Assembly: GCA_039583875.1 (NCBI GenBank)
Contig: CM077162.1
Location: 162,585,826-162,649,825, forward strand
Length of the DNA: 64,000 nt
Direction: 5' to 3'
Source of the DNA: Platanthera guangdongensis
Taxonomy: Eukaryota > Streptophyta > Magnoliopsida > Asparagales > Orchidaceae
Positions 57,435-64,000 of this stretch are shown piece after piece; within the stretch, counting starts at the first letter, position 1; every line of letters begins with the position of its first letter. Position numbers and translations under genes: made by a program. Under the pieces are notes generated by a model. It was not told where the DNA came from. It searched no databases and was given only the letters and a program-made list of their open reading frames with translations.

Positions 57435-59805
57435 TATGGCCTACGACGTCAATGTTTCCCGAGAAAAATCAATAGGTTCCATTAGGGACATTAGAAAGCC
57501 ATTCCAACGCCCGGTAGTGGATGAGATTAAGGCGTTGATTGGCCAATTAAAGGCTAGCCAAGTAGTACCATTTCTCCCAAGGTAACACCCTAGTTATCCT
57601 ACGGACGACGCTAGTTCCATACCGATCTTTAGGAATGAAGATAAACCAGTCGCCCATGCCAAACGGTAAATAACTGATGATTTGACTACCCTTAAACAAG
57701 GGAATAAGTCGGTCTCAGATTATATGCAACTCTTTAAGGATTTGACGGTTAGGAGTGGTGTGAAGGAATCGCCGGAGGTCACCCTTTCCAGGTTTCGTAG
57801 GGGGTTGAGCCCCTACATCCAGGGGAAGTTATTGCGATATGGTCACACCGATCTCGACACCACCTTTTGCATGACATTGGAAATTGAGAAGCACCAGATT
57901 CCTAGGAGTAAATTTCCCTCATATCAGACGATTACTATAGGTGAGTCTAGTGGCGAATCTGGTCTTGGCTCCATTGTGCGTCCTACCCTGATTATGCCCG
58001 TAGACCATTTTGAGTCTCCCCATGAGTTGCATGATTTAGTTGTAGACTCCCCTGATGAGTCTAAGGTCGTGACTAGGACTGTGCCCGTCACTGAGGGCGA
58101 GGCTGATTACATTGGCGATTTGAGTGACGATGAGGAGATTGGTTATCCTAGTGACCTGAACGAGGACTTCTCCTCTGAGGAATCGTCTCCTCTTCCTTTC
58201 AGCGATGTTTCTGAGGCGTCTCCCATGATAGTTACAGAGTCTTCTGATGACCTTGAGTCAGAAGACATTCCTGTTGAGTCACCCAATGTTGAGAGCTTAC
58301 CTGTTACTGATTTAGGTGATGACCTGCTAGAACACGAGCTAGTTCCTTCTATCTCGGAACATATTGAGGTGCCCACTTATTTAGCTTCCCCGTTTAATCA
58401 ATCCAGTCGGATAAGTGCGAGTGAGGATCACAATATTATAATGGATGACGCAGAATTAATAGGTGTTTCAACGGTATTGGAAGAGTCACCTTGGGATGGT
58501 CGTTCAATTTGGGATAATCTTAGTGTGATACATCCGGGAGTTAGTTCGTTTACGTTATCAACGCCGCTTAAAAGTCAAGTTAATTTTGATACTCCCTGGG
58601 ATTTGATTTGCCCATCCCTCTATTTTGCTTTAGGTAATGTACCCACCTCATGGGAAGAGCTGGTCAACGAAGGTTGTGAAGCTTTGGTAGATTTACCATG
58701 GACAAAAGAATTTTCTTTGGAGGACGGTTGCACTGAGGGTCCGATAGACATTTCATTGATAGCTCCTTCGCCTGGGGCCCATGTTAGTTTAGAAATTTTG
58801 TCAGGTACGATTTTGCCAACCTATGATACGATCACTAATTCTGAATTAAATGAAGTATCGAATGAGTTGTCAGCTGAGTTTTCAGTGAGGATGAATCCAC
58901 TGCTTAACTTTTCCTATGATTTTAACGACTTGCAATCAGAGGCTTGTTCTTGGACGAGTAATACATATTTTGACGTTGAGTGTGACTTAACTTCCCCTAT
59001 GGAAGCACCCATGTCGACTCTCCCTCCGGTTCATTTAACTCGAGTAGATGATTTGTCAGGACACGAGCTAGTCATTCCTAGCCCTTTATATTTGAAGAAG
59101 TTTATTATTACCGCCTCCCCATTAGGCTTACTTAGATGGATGTGGGTAAACGTAGTTGGTGACGAGCATTTTCTGCTGGCTATTCATTACGAAATTTTTA
59201 AATCAAAATATAATTCCAAATTTAAAACGAAAACGTTAGGCTCCACTGAAATAATATTTGAATTTAAAGAGCACGTGCCACCTGACATAGTTCTGTTATT
59301 TTCTACTATTAATTCTAGTCATTTTGCACATGGGTTCACCCCACATGGTTTTAAGTTAATTAGACGCATTCTTATCCTTTTAATCCATCAAAATGCGTCC
59401 TTTAATTTACTTGCGAGTTTGTGTCAAAAAGTCTCCCACCGTTATGTCATTGATTTGGTTTTGGATTGTCTCACCCCTGAACGGATGCTCCCGGGTACCT
59501 TAGAAATAATAACGAATCGGCTTGTCTATTCTTTACGAATTTTACGGAAGTTTGGTGACATGACATTTCTTTTAAAAGTTTCCACTCATTGGGGCATAAC
59601 TCCTATTTTCATCGTTACATACTTTAAGCTTTATGCTTTTATGCCACTTGACATATCTACCTCTCCGTATATATTTTCCACTATGCGTTCTATTGGGTTG
59701 GGTCGTGACAGCTTCCTAGGATCGTTCTCCTTCTCGGTCTCCATCGGAGGTATGTTGGTGGATGTTGTTGAAATTTTTTTCCTTCTTTGGATAACGTGTA
59801 TTTGA
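57435..59805 (+). pseudogene. G4 ORF: partial Gag domain fused to a long acidic region and an unrecognised C-terminal domain
   Basis: From ATG 57435 the frame runs to 57583 (TAA), reopens, hits TAA at 57667, then is open for 712 codons to TGA at 59803. Residues from LTTLKQGNKSVSDYMQLFKDL to FCMTLEIEK are the C-terminal half of a retrotransposon Gag domain (Q.. SV.DY...F; F..GL; L..A..ME-like). A ~170-residue Ser/Asp/Glu-rich acidic stretch follows, then about 450 residues I do not recognise (LLRWMWVNVVGDEHF, FKEHVPPDIVLLF, FGDMTFLLKVSTHW). The end is hydrophobic (SIGGMLVDVVEIFFLLWITC) and could be a membrane segment. No zinc knuckle. Long survival among decayed neighbours suggests recent function or a recent source. 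Confidence 0.65.
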
Positions 59806-59921
59806 GGTCCCTCCAAGACCACCTTTTGCCATGCAGGTTCTTCTTCCCCGCCGATGACCTTCCAGGAGAGTACACACAGGTATACTCATCAGTGATGAGT
59901 ATTTTTAGGAGGGGGAGGATT
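59806..59921 (+). other. G4 3' untranslated region and polypurine tract
   Basis: Ends in TTTTAGGAGGGGGAGGAT (59904-59921), a good polypurine tract abutting the 3' LTR. Confidence 0.8.
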
Positions 59922-60433
59922 GATGGAGCCGACTTCCCACGACATGTGGCCAAGGAGCGTCCTCCCTTTGACGATGATGGTGACCCGGTAGATTTGAATG
60001 GAGACGTCGGCCCGCAACACTTTGATGACAGCGACAACATGCTTACGGATGACCCTTGGAAGCGTCGCCACAATAGCCGTCCGGAGCGCAAGCCCAATTA
60101 TTATTTATTAATAATATATATTAATAAATAATAATTGAGTAATAATATATTTTATTAGTTGTTTTATTTCAAAATTATCATTTTCATTTCATGTTTAATT
60201 TCATGTATTATTTGTAACATGATTATGTTATAAAACCATGGTGTATGGTTGTGTTTTATTTCATTTTCATGTTGGGCTGCATGTAACACTTTTCCCTTGA
60301 TTGTAACGCCTATATAAAGGCATGTACTCTTTTGTTTTTCCCAAGTGAATGAATGAAAAAAAAACCTAATTTCAAGATTGAAATCCTCATCCTTCTCCAA
60401 GGAAAATTTCGGCCCCCTCTATTCCTCTTCTTG
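59922..60433 (+). repeat. G4 3' LTR, truncated
   Basis: Matches the first ~510 bp of the 5' LTR and then switches at CTCTTCTTGATCCAACAAGT to G3 LTR sequence. The last bases before the switch may be filler. Confidence 0.85.
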
Positions 60434-61819
60434 ATCCAACAAGTAGTGCCCCGGGCTTCAGAGCTCCAAATTGCAAGCTGACTTCAAATCTACGGAGGCG
60501 AGGAGATTGCGGTGCTTTTCATCCGCATAGATTTCCATGGCACCAAGGAAAAATGCTGGAGTCACGATTCTCATCCTAGGACATGTGAAGTCCTCTTTTC
60601 CTTTGCATAGGAAGCCTGCTCTAGCGAGTTTGCGGTGAGTTGAGGCGTTCCTTCAGGTAGACATGAATAGTCCCCATTATGTACATATAGAGTCCGTAAT
60701 CGAGAACAAACATAGGCATGATGTATGAAGCCTACCCGAAAAAGTTAGTCTGGATCGGTGATGTTGCATTGCATGAATAGCCGGAGAAGACTCCGTGCGA
60801 TTGTTTGTTTTTCGGGTTTTCTACGTGGTAGGTTGCAACAGGGAGCCTTGGGGACTAACCCCAAGGTGCACCCGGAAAACTGGGCAGATGCGTGATTCTA
60901 CCAACATGGTGGCCTGAGAGCCAACTTGCACATAACCGGGTTATGTGAAGTGTGTGATCGAATCGAGACTCGGGGAAGCTTGACCCACGCAGATGGCTTA
61001 AGTTGATGTTGCGGTGTGAGCAACGAGTTAGGCAGAACCTTACCCGCTCTATGTGGTTTGGTTAGAGAGACCTAAGGTACGTGGTACTCGCTCTTGGCAT
61101 AGATGGAGGGTCTTAGGCAGTGGCCAGAAAAACCAAATGTTCACGAGATATTACCATCCAAGGGGCGGTGGTGAGTCAACGGACTTTGACCGTGTTCACT
61201 GAGAATGTGCCCTGAGAGCACGGGGTGTGAGGCTGTGTGTGCCCATGCCTGTGATGAGGTGTTTATTCACTATACTGCTTGGTTATGCTAATAAAGTGCA
61301 GGGAAAGGAGCATCGCCGCCCCAAGTTTGGGGGCAGGATCCTTATAATTTGGTCAGCATAGCTGACTGTTGCTTTTGTTTGCCACCATTGCGGTGGATTG
61401 TTGCTTGCAGGTGCTTCAGAGCCAAGCGGTAAATAGCAGGTTGAAGCCCAAGTTGCTGAACCGGCCCTCGAAGGCCAAATTTTGAGTGTTTACTTATTTT
61501 ATTCATGTGTGACCGTCCTACGTGCCATGGTATGGAATACACATTTTATTTGAGTAAACAATTGTAAGGCCTTAAGGCCATCGTACTTGTGTATTGTACG
61601 TTCATTCCTGTTGGTTTGAGTAGTGGACATTCATGCTTATCGCTGAGTTCTAAATTTGTAACTATTAAATTGCTTCCGCTAGAATGACTCTGTGTAGGAC
61701 GTTGGTTATTAGTTGGATGGTATTCCATTGAGTAACCTCCCGGTCTGTCTGTGGTATATGGCGCCGGGCCCTGGCCGGACCTACTGCTATATGCTATGCG
61801 ATGGATAGGGGGTGTTACA
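60434..61819 (+). repeat. G3 3' LTR, 5'-truncated
   Basis: Aligns from GAGCTCCAAATTGCAAGC with 39520-40678 plus 53674-53875 and ends GGGGGTGTTACA. The palindrome-rich U3 is missing. It preserves the empty C4 target site. ORFs here (for example 61546-61845) are not genes. Confidence 0.9.
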
Positions 61820-63031
61820 AATGTCATCACAAGATATATTTTCAAGGGAGATCTAGAAACCCTTTGGGCTTTTAATCAGGTGACCAAAAACCAAACTAAG
61901 TCTTTTGATCAAGAGACTTAACAACCAAGGGATTAACTTTTGAAGGGAGTTAGAAACCCTTTAATAGTGAGGTAAAAATAAAATTGATGTTGTCTTCTCT
62001 TCCTCAATGTTCTGAGAAGACTAGTGGATTGTTGTTGTTGTCAAAGCTCCCTCTGAGATGTAGAATGGTTCAGGAGAATGAAAGCTTTGCTCAGGGTGTA
62101 GGCCTTCACGATGAGCACTTCTTCTTGCAGTAAATATCTCTGAGTGATTGAGCTGTTGGTCTCAGATTTGTATGTTGTGTTGCCGGAAGTAAAACGTGGA
62201 GAAGAAGAATGAAGATGAACAAGATATTCTGTGTCACTATTTCTTGTTCTCAGAATGCAGATATTTTCTTCTTATTTTTCCCGACACAGTAAATTCTAAC
62301 TGTTAGACTCTTGCACGACAATCTTCTGAAAAATCTTTTTATATCTGATTGCTAATTTTGAAATTGAAATCCTTGAAGTCCTCTGTATATTCTTTGGGAA
62401 TTGGAATGGCTGAATATTGTCTTCAATGCATTTCACGAACTATCCCAATAAATATATTAAGTAATAATTCTATGAAATCCTTAATTAATGATGCAAAAAA
62501 CGACTATATTCTTGAGAATATGAGCATTAATTATCAGAGTTTTACTGTTTGAATAATTGAAATAATCTAAAATCGAATTGCCTTAGATGGTCTAAGAAAC
62601 TGAGAGAAGATAGTCGAACAGAACCTGGATGGAGTTAGTCGAACTAAGGAAAGTTTTCGGCGACCTAAGCTCCAAGTTCGACGAGCTGATAATTCTCCTT
62701 CGTAGAGCTGAGCTCCAAGATCGTCGAACAGAAAAAGCACTTGCCAAACTGAGCTCCAAGTTCGTCGAGCTGAGAAGGCACTTCATCGAGCTGAGATCTG
62801 GAGATAAGCTCACAGTTCGTCGACAAGAGATAGAATTTCTTCGAGCTCAACTCAAAGAAGGAACTCTGAGTTCGTCGATCTGAGATTGACGATTGTCGAG
62901 CTGAGTTCAGCTATCGTTGAACTCCTTTTTCTGCAATATTCAATACTGCCTTGTCTCTTAAGTCTTGAGTCTCTAAAGTCTTCTGAAGGTAGGTCTCAGT
63001 GAACTATCCTAAAGTAATTGACCTTAACCCT
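61820..63031 (-). mobile_element. C5: copia LTR, outer part, resumed after G3
   Basis: Continues the C1/C2-type LTR in minus orientation (ACTTTTGAAGGGAGTTAG, GAGAAGACTAGTGGATTG, AAAGCTCCCTCTGAG). A cluster of CGTCGAGCTGAG / GTTCGACGA words lies at 62610-62930. The outer ~100 bp of the LTR are missing because C6 starts at 63032. Confidence 0.8.
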
Positions 63032-64000
63032 TATTGGGTACATTGGAAAATATGTACCAGATTTGGAGAAGCCTCACCTAACTCAATGATATGCATCAAG
63101 TTGTATTTGATGTTGTGTTGAGTTATCATGTGCAGGTTAAGTAAATGGAAAAATTTTTTTCTAAGTACAAGTGTCGACACTTGGGAATGGGTGTGTCGAC
63201 ACCAAGGGTCAGATTGTGTTGACACCCAGAATTTGTGTCGACACACAGAAAATCTGTCGACAACGCTGTGTCGACACCAAGGGCCAGATTGTGTCAAGAC
63301 CCAGAATTTGTGTCGACACACAGAGAAGATGTCGACACATTCCAGAATTCTGTCGACAACGACTGTGTCGACACACAGAACTTGTGTCGATACACACCAG
63401 AATTCTGTCGACACCAACTTTGTCAAGACAAGGAATGATTGTGTCGATACACAGGACATATATCGACACATTCCACAGAAGTCGGGTCGAGAAGTAAAAG
63501 TGAAGCTGTGTCGACATCATCAAGACTTGTATCAACACATGTACTATGTGTGTCGACACATGTGAAGTATTCACTCGACAGTCTCTGCTGCTGAGTCAAA
63601 GTCCAATGAAGGTTGAAGTAATACAACTAGAGACTTGACAGCTATCATTACTGACATTACTGTCACATCTGTCAGAGGTATCAGAAGACCGTTTGGAACC
63701 AGAACAGCCGGTAACCATGGATGAAGCCTATATATAGATATGCCCTCTCAACAATTAGAATAATTATCGATTGTGAAGAAGTGATCGTGAACACGATTAG
63801 TGAATAAAGAGTAATCTCTGAAGGATTGAGGATCCAGAAGAAGAGAAAGAAGAAACAGTCAACAGATTGTAGAGAGAGAAAAACAAGAAGGAGAGAAGTC
63901 CTCATCTCGTGAAGGCAGATCCTGAACAGTCTGTCAGAAGAATTCAGATCAATTCTGAAGAAGAATTCAGATTAATTTCTGAATAAGAAGGAAGCTGATT
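63032..64000 (+). mobile_element. C6: copia LTR of the C4 type, running off the right edge
   Basis: Starts TATTGGGTACATTGG (TG changed to TA), aligning with the C4 LTR start. A cluster of about 20 GTGTCGACAC words is at 63171-63560 and TATATATA at 63729-63736, about 170 bp later, the same layout as C4. Sequence between words is strongly diverged from C4, yet the word is kept. Confidence 0.85.

Larger units (their letters stand above)
55479..60433 (+). mobile_element. G4: non-autonomous LTR element with a Gag-like long ORF and no pol
   Basis: A 1608-bp 5' LTR (TGATGGAGCC to CTACATCA), initiator-Met-type primer site (TTTGGTATCAGAGG at 57088), one long ORF, a polypurine tract and a 3' LTR truncated to 512 bp. 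Nothing resembling protease, RT or integrase lies between. This layout matches what is described for terminal-repeat retrotransposons with a GAG domain. It inserted into the protease of G3. A later deletion joined its 3' LTR to the middle of the G3 3' LTR at about 60433. Confidence 0.8.
38801..61819 (+). mobile_element. G3: Ty3/gypsy Tekay-like element carrying C4 and G4, pol deleted
   Basis: Same family as G2 but plus strand. Visible are a 5' LTR (38801-40678 plus 53674-53875, 2080 bp without C4), leader, gag, the gag-protease intron and the first 57 codons of protease, where G4 inserted. RT, RNase H and integrase are absent, and the 3' LTR lacks its first ~700 bp (60434-61819 remains). Flanks CATAT (38796-38800) and AATGT (61820-61824) match at only three of five bases, so the target duplication is diverged or uncertain. 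G3 splits a C5 LTR. Confidence 0.85.

Overview
The window is plant nuclear DNA built almost entirely from LTR retrotransposons nested inside one another. I see no host gene, rRNA, tRNA or organelle sequence. A flowering plant with a large, repeat-rich genome is indicated by SIRE-lineage Ty1/copia elements primed by initiator Met tRNA, a Tat-lineage Ty3/gypsy element with a second RNase H, and Tekay-like Ty3/gypsy elements. The species cannot be named from the sequence.

Labels: C1-C7 are copia elements, G1-G4 are gypsy or gypsy-like. The left half is a five-deep nest open to the left edge. C7 (copia LTR remnant, 36876-38095) was hit by G2 (minus strand, 27843-36875). G2's 3' LTR was hit by C2 (plus, 20422-27842, pol deleted). 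C2's leader was hit by C1 (minus, 1-20421). C1's pre-integrase region was hit by G1 (plus, 2571-16310, target duplication GTGTC). The right half is a second nest. C5 (minus copia LTR, 38496-38800 and 61820-63031) was split by G3 (plus, 38801-61819). G3 contains C4 (plus, 40679-53668, target duplication GTTTG) in its 5' LTR and the Gag-only element G4 (55479-60433) in its protease. C6 (63032 onward) enters C5 at the right edge.

All pol genes carry stops or frameshifts, so none of the complete elements looks autonomous now, but the layouts are readable. G1 has gag-pro-pol, a 19-copy array of a 112-bp unit, and two antisense intron-containing genes, each with its own TATA box. C2 and C4 carry a long extra ORF after pol with its own TATA box. 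G2 and G3 share a GT-AG intron between gag and protease whose removal joins the two reading frames.

The most unusual theme is a family-specific short word, usually palindromic and always containing CG, reiterated tens of times in the LTR and again beside the internal extra genes: GTGTCGACAC in C4/C6, CGTCGAACT/AGTTCGACG in C1/C2/C5, GACACGGGCGTGTC in G2/G3 (LTR only), and GGCGAGA in G1. In C4 and C2 the word cluster sits directly upstream of the TATA box of the extra ORF. I propose, as a hypothesis, a motif-plus-extra-protein regulatory or anti-silencing system in LTR retrotransposons, analogous in logic to VANC proteins and their motifs in VANDAL DNA transposons.
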